From Saccharicrinis aurantiacus (GTDB lineage Bacteria > Bacteroidota > Bacteroidia > Bacteroidales > Marinilabiliaceae): 64,000 bases of DNA. A model generated the notes under the pieces. It was not told the origin of the DNA. It ran no database searches and saw only the letters and a program-made list of their open reading frames with translations. This document shows, piece by piece, positions 1-9,683 of this stretch (positions are counted from its first letter, which is position 1; every line of letters begins with the position of its first letter). A program made the translations under genes and the position numbers. The DNA is taken from assembly GCF_001660705.2 (NCBI RefSeq), contig NZ_LYBV02000007.1, positions 124,001-188,000 on the forward strand. The letters run 5' to 3'.

Positions 1-1
1 T

Positions 2-892
2 ATGGAGATAAAACGAATAGTATTCGTCGTAGCTGTAGTTATAGGAACTTGCTTAACAAGCATTGCCCAAATACTTACAGTGCCTGAAATGGAACCTGAT
101 AAACCAGCTGCAGGAAAGCGGGTAAAGGTTATTCCGCCAGAATATGAAAATACCGATGTATACTATTCTATTTATCTACCGTCAATTTATAAAGTGGGAA
201 ATCAGTATCCTGTTATAGTTGAATATACAGGAAACTATTTTCCACCAACAGCTTCAACAGGCGAAGTAAAAGATGCCAATTTGGCTTATGCTCTCGCTGA
301 GGAGTTAGGTGCCATCTGGATAGTTTTACCTTATGTTGAGAAAGGTCAATCTATCCTAAAATGGTGGGGCAATGAAGAAGAAACTATTAATTATGCCCTA
401 ACAAATATACCACGTGTGTGTAAAGAATACGGTGGAAATGAGGATCAAATTTTTATTTGTGGGTTTTCACGTGGAGCTATAGCGGTTAACTACCTAGGTT
501 TATACAATGATGAAATCGCAGAATTATGGTGTGGTTTCTTTTCTCATGATCATTATGATGGACAGCAAGAGTGGCGGGGTAAAGAATGGGGATCTCCATT
601 AAAAGAATACCGTGCCCAAGCAAAAATGCGTATGAAGCGCATGAATGGACGCCCTGCTTTAATTAGTAGTAATGGTTTTGATAATGATACCCCATCTAAA
701 GAAGAGCAATACATTATTGAAAATAATTTAGATCAATATGGAACACTATCTTTTATAAAAGTGCCCATTCCTCAGCTTGTTGATGATTTTCCCAATGAAG
801 AAATTCCTCATGCTCATACCGATAAATGGATGCTTTATAATTCCTCTTATAAAGAGGAGGTTATTTCATGGTTTAAAAAGTATATCAAATAA
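2..892 (+). CDS. secreted alpha/beta-hydrolase (esterase-like)
   Basis: This is a 296-residue protein with an N-terminal signal peptide (hydrophobic residues 5-20, ending near SIAQ), so it is exported. The nucleophile elbow GFSRG places the catalytic serine at residue 156. A late HAHTDKW motif (about residue 270) can supply the histidine. This arrangement is that of polyhydroxybutyrate-depolymerase/feruloyl-esterase-like hydrolases, which in polysaccharide loci remove acyl groups from glycans. The start codon lies at the second base of the window and gives a good signal peptide, so it is probably the true start, although upstream sequence is not visible. It is followed after about 100 bases by the HTCS regulator on the same strand. 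The substrate cannot be told from the sequence. Confidence 0.75.
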   Translation: MEIKRIVFVVAVVIGTCLTSIAQILTVPEMEPDKPAAGKRVKVIPPEYENTDVYYSIYLPSIYKVGNQYPVIVEYTGNYFPPTASTGEVKDANLAYALAEELGAIWIVLPYVEKGQSILKWWGNEEETINYALTNIPRVCKEYGGNEDQIFICGFSRGAIAVNYLGLYNDEIAELWCGFFSHDHYDGQQEWRGKEWGSPLKEYRAQAKMRMKRMNGRPALISSNGFDNDTPSKEEQYIIENNLDQYGTLSFIKVPIPQLVDDFPNEEIPHAHTDKWMLYNSSYKEEVISWFKKYIK

Positions 893-995
893 GTCCTCTA
901 TATAGTTCACTAGCGTTATTAACATCCATTAAGAATTAGCCTAGATAATTAATATTCTTTCATTATGTTTGCGTTTCAACTCAATAAAAAATGCA

Positions 996-3900
996 ATGAG
1001 GGATAAGTATTTTCTAGCCGCCTTATTAATCCTATCTTTTTCAATTCAGCTTATTGCCAAAACTAAAGAGCTGGTTCCAACAACCCAGCTTACCATTAGT
1101 AATGGCTTGTCGCACAATGGCGTTTCTTCTTTACTTGAAGACTCACGTGGCTTTATTTGGATTGGAACCTTCGAAGGCCTAAATAAGTACGATGGCTATA
1201 AATTTACTACCTATAAAAACACCATACATAATAAGTTATTAACAAGTAACCGAGTTAGAACCTTAGCCGAAGATGAACAAGGCAACATATTAATAGGGAG
1301 CGATGAAGGTTTAATGATGTTTGATTACGATACAAGTTCCTTTAAAAATATTTATACAAACAAGAAGAAGGGGAACAAATTAAACGGACCTATAATTCGA
1401 AGGATCATAATTAATCCAAATTCCGATCATATAATATGCACTACTGAAAAATCGGGGATATTACTTTTCGATAAATCGTATAATTTCATCAAGCAATATA
1501 GCCCCTTAGGAGTTGAAGATACCAAACAAGCATTGTTTCATAGTGGTATAGCATTAGATGCGGATAATTACGTAATCACCTGTAACAAGGGCTTGTTTTT
1601 ATTTAATGTTAAAACCGAAAAGTTTACTCGAGTTCTAGGCGAGATTGTTCGGAATTCCTATGACTTAGTAAAATATGATAATAAGCTTATTGTAAGTTCA
1701 ATGAGTGGGGTTTTTATTATGTCGTTTATTGAGGAATCTGGTTCCTATCAATTTAAATTTAAATCAAAGGCGTTTTCAGATTATCAATTGAACTTTTTAT
1801 CTATTGATAAAGTTGGGAACTTATGGATGAGTGGATTAAGTCAGGGAATTATTCATGTTAAGAATTGCTCAAATTTCACGCAAGGCCTACCTTATCAGAT
1901 ATCACGCTTTAAGCCAAAAAATAGTTTGTTGCGGATGAGTCAAATATTGCCCAATACAAGTTATGGTTGTTGGGCTGCTTCGTATAATAAAGGATTGTAT
2001 CGTTTTAATTTACAAGAGAATCCATTTCACCTATACAATACCGAAGTAAAAGATAAGTATGGACTAAAGGCCAATAATGTTACTAGTGTTGCTAGGTTGG
2101 ATCAAAATAGAATCTTTTTAACAGCAAGTAGAGGAGGATTGGCCCTATTTAATGTAAAACGAAATCGTTTTGAACCATTACCTTTTGCCATTTCAGAAAA
2201 AGAAAGTAAAACCATAACCTCAGTTTACGTAGATTCAAGAAGGGATATTTGGCTTAAGTTTAACAATAAGCGAGGATTCTGCAGAGTAAGGCATAATAGT
2301 AAAGAATTAGAGCAAGTAAAGTGTAAAGATGGTAGTGTTATTCCATCAAGTTATAGGGTTTATGATTTTCAAGAGGACCGGAGAGGTCATATTTGGTTTG
2401 TATCAATGGAGGGTACTTTTCGAATATCAGTAAACCGAAAAGGAACCGTAATTGAGGTAGAAAGCATTAGTGATAATCCCGTATTTAAAGATGTAGATTT
2501 AGGCAGATCGCGTGCTTTATATATGGATCCGCATTATGATTTTTTATGGATAGGTACGCATACTAATGGAATTATTAGAGTGGATGTTTCTACACAGAGA
2601 AAGGTATCAAAACTGAAGATGAAGCAGTTTAAACCAGAGCCTAATAATCCAAATTCTTTAAGTAGTGCTTTTGTTTCTTCTTTTGTACGATTGCCCAACA
2701 AAGAATTTTGGGTAGGTACCGAAGGAGGTGGTGTTTGTAAAGTTATAGATAGTGAAACAGAGGCTACCTTTGTGCCTTACACCGAAAAAAATGGCTTATC
2801 AAACAACGTAGTAAAATCTATATTGTATGATGCCGAATACAACCTGTGGATTGCTACCAATATAGGCCTAAATAAGTTTGATACTAAAGATAGATACTTT
2901 CGCAAATTTAATGTTTCTGATGGATTGCCATTCGAAGATTTTTGGTATGCATCAGATGTACTTGATAACGGATTGATGTTATTCTCAGGTATGCAGGGTT
3001 TGTGTTATTTTAAGCCTTCCGAAATTCCGCAGGAAGATAATCTGCCCAAGCTAGAACTCACTAATATTAAAATATTAAACCAAGATATTCATCGTGGAGA
3101 TACAATTAACGATAGAGTTTTATTTGACCAGCCTTTAAACAAGCTAAATACGATAGAATTAAAAGATAATGAGAACTTTTTTTCATTTGAATTTACATCG
3201 TTACACTTCTCAAATTTTGAGAATTATCATATAAAATACCAATTATCACCTGTAAACGATGAGTGGGTGGAGGTTCCGTCTAATCAACGTCAGATATCTT
3301 ACAGTGCCTTGCCTGCTGGAGATTATATACTGCGAGTGTCTGCCTCAAATACAATGGGTTTATGGACAGATCCGATTGAATTAAATATAAAAGTATTGCC
3401 TCCGTTTTGGAAATCAAATTTGGCTTTAATGCTTTATTTTGTAGTGTTTACTTTAATATTTATTGTGGTTTTTGTTTATGCTAAAAGGCTTCAGTCGCTC
3501 AAACATAATCTTGAGCTAGAGCAGTTTGAAAAAGATAAGGTAAAAGAGGTGAATACCGCTAAATTGCAATTCTTCTCAAATATATCGCATGAAATTAAAA
3601 CACCGCTTACCTTAATTTCGGGGCCGATAGATATTTTGGTGAAACGATTTCAAGGCAAGCAAGATATTGCTGATAAACTAGTTTTAGTGCAGCGTCAGGC
3701 CAAAAAGATTTCGCAGTTGGTTGATCAGGTGCATGATTTTCAGCGTTCTGATGCCAATCAGCTAATTATGAACTCTAAGAAATTTGAGTTTAATACATTT
3801 ATCCATGGGGTGCTAAAAGACTTTGAGTTTATGGCCACAAGCAACCAAAAGGTGCTGAAAGCAAAAGGTCCTAAAAATGAAGTTACTGTATTTGCAGATC

Positions 3901-5144
3901 AGGATAAGCTGGAGAAAATTTTTAATAACCTACTAAATAACGCTTTTAAGTTTACTAAAAGCGAGGATGAAATAACCATCGAATATAGGGTAGAGGGTAA
4001 AAGATTAATAGTGGCGGTTACCGATACTGGTAAAGGAATACATGCGGATGATGTGCCATTTATTTTTGAGCGTTTTTTCCAATCTCGTAAAGAGAATTCT
4101 GAATATACCGGAGGCTCAGGTATAGGCTTAGCTTTTTCAAAGCGATTGGCAGCTATGCACTATGGCGATATCTCGGTAACCAGTACCTTAGGTGAAGGAA
4201 CCTCCTTTGTAGTTGACTTGCCTATTGTGAGTGATGCACTTGAGCAGGGCTATTTAGAGGCTGAGGAAGAAATTATTTATGAGGATAAACAAGCAGAACT
4301 CAAGGAAAGTAAACTTGATTTGGTAGATGTTTCAAACATAAAATTAGAAGCAGATTTATCTGATATTACAGTATTTTTTGCTGAAGATAATGTTGATATG
4401 CGCGACTTTGTTGTAGATGTGTTATCGCATTTCTTTATTGTAAAAGGTTTTGAAAATGGTCAGGCCTGTTTAGATGCCATGAAGAGCGAGTGGCCTGATA
4501 TTGTGGTTAGTGATGTGCTAATGCCCGAGATGAATGGTTTTGATTTATGTAAAAATATTAAGTCGGATATAAAAACGAGCCATATCCCGGTCATCCTGTT
4601 AACAGCAAGCACTGCCATGGAAGATCAAATAAAGGGGATTAAAAATGGAGCTGATTCGTACATTAAGAAACCATTTAATGCACAGCATTTAGTATCTCGC
4701 ATCGAATCGTTATTAAAAAATAGGAAACAACTACGTGAGCGTTTTCAAATTGATTTTCCGCTTACGCTTAAAAAAGAAGAAGGTACCGATTCAAATGATC
4801 AAATATTTCTTGAGAAACTCTATGGCCTATTTGAAAAGAACTTGGATAATCAAGATTTGGATTTGAATTCGTTTGCCAAGGAGCTTTATCTGAATAGAAC
4901 TCATTTTTACCAAAAGGTGAAGGCCTTAACAGATAGTACTCCGTTTGAGATGATGAAGAAATACAGGATTTCTAAAGCAGCAGAATTTTTGGTGCAACAA
5001 GGTTTATCGGTTAACGAGGTTTATATAATGACTGGCTTTAAAAGCCGTGCGCACTTTAGTAAATTATTTAAGGAACGTTATGGAGTAACTCCTGGTAAAT
5101 ATGCATCAGAAGCGGCTAAAAAGTATACTGATAATCCGGAGTAA
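996..5144 (+). CDS. hybrid two-component system regulator (HTCS)
   Basis: This is a one-polypeptide sensor and transcription factor of about 1382 residues. In order it has a signal peptide, a periplasmic two-component-regulator propeller (many repeats of the kind DSRGFIWIGT and DAEYNLWIAT, to about residue 690), a Y_Y_Y domain, one membrane helix (about 815-835), and a histidine kinase with H865 in SHEIKTP. The kinase ATPase motifs are NNLLNNAFKFT, DTGKGI and GGSGIGLAFS. It ends with a receiver domain whose phosphoacceptor is D1173 in SDVLMPEMNG, and an AraC-type helix-turn-helix. Known members sense oligosaccharides and activate polysaccharide loci. A TTG nine codons upstream (969) is in frame, but the ATG at 996 starts directly at the signal peptide and is preferred. 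It may control the neighbouring glycan genes. Confidence 0.95.
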   Translation: MRDKYFLAALLILSFSIQLIAKTKELVPTTQLTISNGLSHNGVSSLLEDSRGFIWIGTFEGLNKYDGYKFTTYKNTIHNKLLTSNRVRTLAEDEQGNILIGSDEGLMMFDYDTSSFKNIYTNKKKGNKLNGPIIRRIIINPNSDHIICTTEKSGILLFDKSYNFIKQYSPLGVEDTKQALFHSGIALDADNYVITCNKGLFLFNVKTEKFTRVLGEIVRNSYDLVKYDNKLIVSSMSGVFIMSFIEESGSYQFKFKSKAFSDYQLNFLSIDKVGNLWMSGLSQGIIHVKNCSNFTQGLPYQISRFKPKNSLLRMSQILPNTSYGCWAASYNKGLYRFNLQENPFHLYNTEVKDKYGLKANNVTSVARLDQNRIFLTASRGGLALFNVKRNRFEPLPFAISEKESKTITSVYVDSRRDIWLKFNNKRGFCRVRHNSKELEQVKCKDGSVIPSSYRVYDFQEDRRGHIWFVSMEGTFRISVNRKGTVIEVESISDNPVFKDVDLGRSRALYMDPHYDFLWIGTHTNGIIRVDVSTQRKVSKLKMKQFKPEPNNPNSLSSAFVSSFVRLPNKEFWVGTEGGGVCKVIDSETEATFVPYTEKNGLSNNVVKSILYDAEYNLWIATNIGLNKFDTKDRYFRKFNVSDGLPFEDFWYASDVLDNGLMLFSGMQGLCYFKPSEIPQEDNLPKLELTNIKILNQDIHRGDTINDRVLFDQPLNKLNTIELKDNENFFSFEFTSLHFSNFENYHIKYQLSPVNDEWVEVPSNQRQISYSALPAGDYILRVSASNTMGLWTDPIELNIKVLPPFWKSNLALMLYFVVFTLIFIVVFVYAKRLQSLKHNLELEQFEKDKVKEVNTAKLQFFSNISHEIKTPLTLISGPIDILVKRFQGKQDIADKLVLVQRQAKKISQLVDQVHDFQRSDANQLIMNSKKFEFNTFIHGVLKDFEFMATSNQKVLKAKGPKNEVTVFADQDKLEKIFNNLLNNAFKFTKSEDEITIEYRVEGKRLIVAVTDTGKGIHADDVPFIFERFFQSRKENSEYTGGSGIGLAFSKRLAAMHYGDISVTSTLGEGTSFVVDLPIVSDALEQGYLEAEEEIIYEDKQAELKESKLDLVDVSNIKLEADLSDITVFFAEDNVDMRDFVVDVLSHFFIVKGFENGQACLDAMKSEWPDIVVSDVLMPEMNGFDLCKNIKSDIKTSHIPVILLTASTAMEDQIKGIKNGADSYIKKPFNAQHLVSRIESLLKNRKQLRERFQIDFPLTLKKEEGTDSNDQIFLEKLYGLFEKNLDNQDLDLNSFAKELYLNRTHFYQKVKALTDSTPFEMMKKYRISKAAEFLVQQGLSVNEVYIMTGFKSRAHFSKLFKERYGVTPGKYASEAAKKYTDNPE

Positions 5145-5161
5145 AGAACAGTTTATCTTAT

Positions 5162-5202
5162 AAAAAAGGCAGAGAGACGCTTCAAGTCTTTCTGCCTTTT
5201 TT
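5162..5202. terminator. bidirectional rho-independent terminator
   Basis: An A-rich arm, a GC-containing stem (AAAAAGGCAGAGAGAC paired with GTCTTTCTGCCTTTTT) and a T-run lie between two convergent genes, so it can stop both. Confidence 0.9.
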
Positions 5203-5237
5203 GTTTAATTATAAGTTACTAACGCATCTCTGTATTA

Positions 5238-7691
5238 TTACTTCTTGATAAACTTAAAACGATAAGCCTCACCTTCGTTATCAATTTGTGCAAAATATAG
5301 TCCGGTGGCTAGTTGGCTCACATCTACTTGTAGCCCACCATTAGCATACTGGACTTGTTGGTTGATGCTTACTTTATTTCCTGACACAGAATAAATGTGA
5401 AGTGCTGAAGCATCAAAATTAACTAAGGCATTTTTTATGTATAAAACATCTGATACCGGGTTAGGGTAAACTACAGTATTATCTCTAATGATGGGATTAA
5501 CCGCATTGTCAGTATCGTCGTCTTCATCAGGTATAATTTCACTTACCTCTTTGTAGTTAGGTATTGTTAAAGTAGCACCTGCATTTAAAACACGATCGCC
5601 ACCTTCTAAGGCACCACAATCGGGTGTAGCCGAATTGGTATAGCCACTTAATTCAGTACCTGAGGCCTTAGCTGCAGAGCCTGCTTTTAAAGTGAAATCT
5701 CCATTGGCAGCATCTATAAAGTTATTGGCAGCATCGTCAGAATCAAAAAACTGGTTGGTTTCCGGATTAAAATGATAGCCCCACTCTGCGCAATGTTCTA
5801 CATATTCGTTAAAATCATGAGTTGATAAACTAGATCCGGCTGGAGCTTCTTCCCATGTTATTTTTCCTCCTGTACTGGTTAGTGTTTGTCTGTTGTACGA
5901 TATTTTATAGCCAGGACCATTCATAAATATATTATTCACAAAATGACCATCGTCTATCATTCCTGTGTTATCAGCTTCTGGTATCCCTAACTCTTCCCAA
6001 TTGGCAATTTCAATATTCCATATACCAATATTCTCATCCACATTCCAAATAGTATTGTTGTAATAGTTTACCGGAAGGTGCATGGCATTGTAACGCGGAC
6101 CTAAGTACAAAAACTCACCAACAGGTTCAATTTCAAAGTCGTGTTCTACCGTGTGTTTAATATTATAAACCAAGTTATGGTGCGCCGTGTAGTTTTCTAC
6201 ATCCTCCATATAAAAAGCCGTTGCTTTAACTCTTTTATAGTTAAAACTCGATACAGGAACGCCAACTACATCATGAACTTTGTTATAGGCAATTTCGCTA
6301 TCTTTTAGGTTGATGGTTGCTATTTTACCAGTGCTGGTAGCTTCTATTGGTCCGGCATCTTCCCCTAGTTTCATTGAGCCGTAAAAGTCGCAATCCATAA
6401 TATTAACTTGTGCATCACCTCCGTCAATTCGAATTTGGAATCTACAAGCATCGCCAAAAGTACAGTTGTTGATGTTGGTTTTATCGCTGGTATTAACATG
6501 AACGCCCGAAGTAAAAATACCTACCCATCCAAAATCTTCGATAATACAATTTTGGAAACTATTATTTTGTCCATCTTTTAACGAGAACATATTACCCCAC
6601 GAATGTGCTACATGTAAATCTTTGAAAGTATTGTTTGAGCTATTTCTAAGATAAATTCCTTTCGGGTCACTATCGCCCTGGCCGTAACCTTTGGGAATCC
6701 AAAGCGGATGTACATAACGGATGCTACCATTTTCGATAGTTGCACCTGTTACATTTTGTATATCCATATTACCTGCTACAAAATTTAGCCCTTTAATACT
6801 TACGCCTGATGTATTATTTAGTACCAAAACCTTCTCTCTTACCTGAATTTCAATACGCGTATCATCAAAGGATTCAGCATTACTAGGTAAATAGTATAGC
6901 TCATCACCATCAGCAAACCATTCTCCAGGGTAGTCAATTAGGTTTTTATGCATCACAAAACCCCAACTAAATTTGTGCTTGGTATTGTCGAAGCCAGCTT
7001 CAATTTTCCAATCACCATTATTCATTGCCTTAAAAGAAACCGTATTGCCATTCTTATTTGTAATGTCTCCGTATACATATTGACGCATTTTTCCGGTTAA
7101 ACCGCGAAAAATACCAGCACTTAAGTCCACATCTGGCAAAGTAGTATCTTCAAAAGTAGCATGACCTGTCGCATTTACTCCAGCATCTTTATAAACATTG
7201 CTCAATGGTGCATACCCACTTTTTATATTCATGGGGTCCATCATATCACCCGTTGTATTGTTAGGGTGTCTGGCCATCATTTGTTTATTACCATCGGCAA
7301 AAAGTTGAGTGTAGTCCGTTTCAATATTGAAACTAGAAATGTCGGCTACTTTAACACCTTCGTGCATGCCTGTAGCATCATCCCAACCTTCAACTACTTC
7401 TGCGCCTGTAACAAGTACGTAATCGTTCTCGAAGCTTTTAATGGCAAGGTTATTTTTATTAACCACCACTTTTTCTCGATATATTCCCTCATGTACCCAA
7501 ATAATATCTCCGGCACTTGCGGAGTTAATGGCTTCTGTAATAGAATATATCTTACCAGCCTCTTCAATGGGTGTTGTTTCGCTCCAAGGAATTTCGGTGG
7601 AATAAACATGGAGGTCTTGTTGTGCTAAGCTGCTTACCGTAATACTTAAAGCTAGTATTAGAAAGCTGAAGTGAATTGTAGATTTTTGCAT
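5238..7691 (-). CDS. T9SS-secreted right-handed beta-helix protein
   Basis: This 817-residue protein has a signal peptide ending near SSLAQQ. Its N-terminal part (about 30-130) carries a DUF1565-like pattern (SAGDIIWVHEGIYREKV). A long run of short Asn-rich parallel beta-helix turns follows (about 280-560, for example NNTFKDLHVAHSWGN and NINNCTFGDACRF). A Por/T9SS sorting domain ends it, starting at VVYPNPVSDVLYIKN and closing in RFKFIKK. This fold is shared by polysaccharide lyases (PL6-like) and several glycosidases, so a surface or secreted glycan-cleaving role is likely, but no catalytic residues are recognised. It faces the HTCS gene convergently and is divergent from the sulfatase-GH110 pair, which suggests shared use of the 450-base intergenic region for control. 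Confidence 0.8.
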   Translation of the reverse strand: MQKSTIHFSFLILALSITVSSLAQQDLHVYSTEIPWSETTPIEEAGKIYSITEAINSASAGDIIWVHEGIYREKVVVNKNNLAIKSFENDYVLVTGAEVVEGWDDATGMHEGVKVADISSFNIETDYTQLFADGNKQMMARHPNNTTGDMMDPMNIKSGYAPLSNVYKDAGVNATGHATFEDTTLPDVDLSAGIFRGLTGKMRQYVYGDITNKNGNTVSFKAMNNGDWKIEAGFDNTKHKFSWGFVMHKNLIDYPGEWFADGDELYYLPSNAESFDDTRIEIQVREKVLVLNNTSGVSIKGLNFVAGNMDIQNVTGATIENGSIRYVHPLWIPKGYGQGDSDPKGIYLRNSSNNTFKDLHVAHSWGNMFSLKDGQNNSFQNCIIEDFGWVGIFTSGVHVNTSDKTNINNCTFGDACRFQIRIDGGDAQVNIMDCDFYGSMKLGEDAGPIEATSTGKIATINLKDSEIAYNKVHDVVGVPVSSFNYKRVKATAFYMEDVENYTAHHNLVYNIKHTVEHDFEIEPVGEFLYLGPRYNAMHLPVNYYNNTIWNVDENIGIWNIEIANWEELGIPEADNTGMIDDGHFVNNIFMNGPGYKISYNRQTLTSTGGKITWEEAPAGSSLSTHDFNEYVEHCAEWGYHFNPETNQFFDSDDAANNFIDAANGDFTLKAGSAAKASGTELSGYTNSATPDCGALEGGDRVLNAGATLTIPNYKEVSEIIPDEDDDTDNAVNPIIRDNTVVYPNPVSDVLYIKNALVNFDASALHIYSVSGNKVSINQQVQYANGGLQVDVSQLATGLYFAQIDNEGEAYRFKFIKK

Positions 7692-8143
7692 ATGAGTTTA
7701 ATTAAACCTTATTAAGCTAATTGATGGTTTGAGTTTTAAAACACTCAAATTATAACATCCAATATTAGCCAATACCGAATGAATATAACATGTATGAATA
7801 ATAGCAATATGGTGGACGTTTTGTTATTGTTAGTTGTATAGTAATCGGATTTAAGTTGGTTTTAGCGCTTAACCTTGCAGTTGGAGTAATTTGTTAATGA
7901 TTATGATAGCTGAAAATGTATAAAATATTGCTCAGTACAAATAATCACACAAATGGATACTTATGAGCACATGTTATAAAAATACTCTTCAGTACTCTGT
8001 ATTTGTGTTTGAGTTATTTTACGCCAAAGTACATTACATGAACTCATGGGGATAGCTGAACCACATTCTTTTAGTTGTTTTGTTATTAGAAAAAAACGGA
8101 TCTTAGAGTTTTAACAATAAACTCACTAATTAAAAGAATAAAA
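7692..8143. other. divergent intergenic region
   Basis: This stretch of about 450 AT-rich bases lies between two divergent genes and must hold both promoters. No convincing TTG-N17/23-TANNTTTG promoter, hairpin or small gene was seen in it. Confidence 0.5.
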
Positions 8144-9601
8144 ATGAAGCAAATAGCAATAAAGGTATTGAGTGTTCTTAGCGTAGTTTTGTTGGTTCAA
8201 TGTGCACCTCAACCCAAAGCAAAAACAGATCAAGCAAACCAACCCAATGTGATCTTATTTGTATCGGATGATCATGGTAAAGATGCTTTGGGGTGTTATG
8301 GGAACGATATTATTCAAACGCCTAACCTTGATCAGTTGGCAAAGGATGGTGTAATGTTTAACCAAGCCTACTGTACTAGTGCTAGTTGTGCTGCCAGTCG
8401 TTCGGTTATTCTAACGGGTAAGTTTGGTCATGCCACAGGTTCGTACGGACATACGCACGATTACCACCACTTTAGTACTTTTGATACTGTAAAATCGCTT
8501 CCTGTTTTATTAGAAGCAAACGGATATTATACCGCTCGCATCGGGAAATACCATTTGGCACCCGAATCGGTATATCATTTTAATACTGTGCTTGAAGCTG
8601 ATGAACGCAATACCGTTGAAATGGCTGATAAGTGTGTTGATGTGATCAATTCAGAAGCCCCATTCTTTTTATATTTCTGTACTAGCGATCCGCACCGTGG
8701 TAATCCGTTTAAGCCTGAGCGTTGGGATATGCCTAATAATTTTGGTAATAAACCAGAGGGCTATCCGGGTGTTGAGACTGTGGTTTACGATCCTAAGGAT
8801 GTTTATGTGCCAGAGTATTTGCCAGACAATAAAGAAACCCGTGAAGAGATTGCACAATACTACCAAAGTATTTCTCGTATCGATCAAGGTTTTGGTAAGT
8901 TAATGACTTACTTAAAAGAATCGGGCAAAGCGGATAATACCATAGTAATATATATATCAGATAATGGAATGGCTTTCCCAGGTGCTAAAACCACAGTTTA
9001 TGAGCCGGGTATTTGCTTGCCATGTATTGTAAAAGATCCAACGCAAGATGCCAAGGGAATTGTGAACAATACCATGATATCGTGGGCCGATTTAACACCA
9101 ACGATTTTAGATATGGCAGGTGCTAAAACCAGCGAATCGTTCCATGGCAGATCGTTTAAAAACATATTAACAGATACTGAAGCTGAGGGTTGGAATGAGA
9201 TTTATGCTTCACATACCTTTCATGAAATTACCATGTATTACCCGATGCGTGCCTACCGTAAAGGCAATTTCAAATTAATTTGGAATACTGCGTGGCGTTT
9301 AGAATACCCATTTGCATCTGATTTATGGGCATCATCAACATGGCAATCAATCTATCGTAATGATATTGAGTATTTCGGAAAACGTAAAGTAGAAGATTAC
9401 CTATTTAGAGCTGAATTTGAGTTGTATAATTTAGATAACGATCCATTGGAATCTGTTAATCTAGCTGATAATAAAGAATATGCTTTAGTGCTAAAAGATA
9501 TGCAAGAATCACTAAAAGCATTTCAACTTAAAACACGCGATCCTTGGGTTATTATGTGGGATCACGATAATTCTATGCAAGGAACTGGAGTTAACCTATA
9601 G
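8144..9601 (+). CDS. S1-type sulfatase, lipoprotein
   Basis: This is a 485-residue sulfatase of the alkaline-phosphatase-like superfamily. The N-terminus carries a lipobox (LLVQC), so it is probably membrane anchored. NVILFVSDDHG supplies the metal-binding acids. The formylglycine site is C82 in CAASR, matching C-x-A/P-x-R, and is followed by SVILTGK. A second metal site is ISDNGMAFPGAKTTVYEPG. An anaerobic (anSME) or FGE maturase must exist elsewhere in the genome. It is separated by 82 bases from the GH110-like gene on the same strand, so the pair probably forms an operon. In that case the sulfatase would unmask galactose for the exo-alpha-galactosidase. The sulfate position cut cannot be assigned by reading. 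Confidence 0.93.
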   Translation: MKQIAIKVLSVLSVVLLVQCAPQPKAKTDQANQPNVILFVSDDHGKDALGCYGNDIIQTPNLDQLAKDGVMFNQAYCTSASCAASRSVILTGKFGHATGSYGHTHDYHHFSTFDTVKSLPVLLEANGYYTARIGKYHLAPESVYHFNTVLEADERNTVEMADKCVDVINSEAPFFLYFCTSDPHRGNPFKPERWDMPNNFGNKPEGYPGVETVVYDPKDVYVPEYLPDNKETREEIAQYYQSISRIDQGFGKLMTYLKESGKADNTIVIYISDNGMAFPGAKTTVYEPGICLPCIVKDPTQDAKGIVNNTMISWADLTPTILDMAGAKTSESFHGRSFKNILTDTEAEGWNEIYASHTFHEITMYYPMRAYRKGNFKLIWNTAWRLEYPFASDLWASSTWQSIYRNDIEYFGKRKVEDYLFRAEFELYNLDNDPLESVNLADNKEYALVLKDMQESLKAFQLKTRDPWVIMWDHDNSMQGTGVNL

Positions 9602-9683
9602 TGAGCTCCTAAAAAAAAAGGTTGAGCTACCTAAGCTGAAGGTATATCAACAGATTATTGAAGAAATAGAAAATAACAGACAA

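Noticed and set aside
7161-7628. 155-codon plus-strand open frame
   Set aside because: It is antisense to the beta-helix T9SS gene, which has clear signal peptide, repeats and sorting domain.
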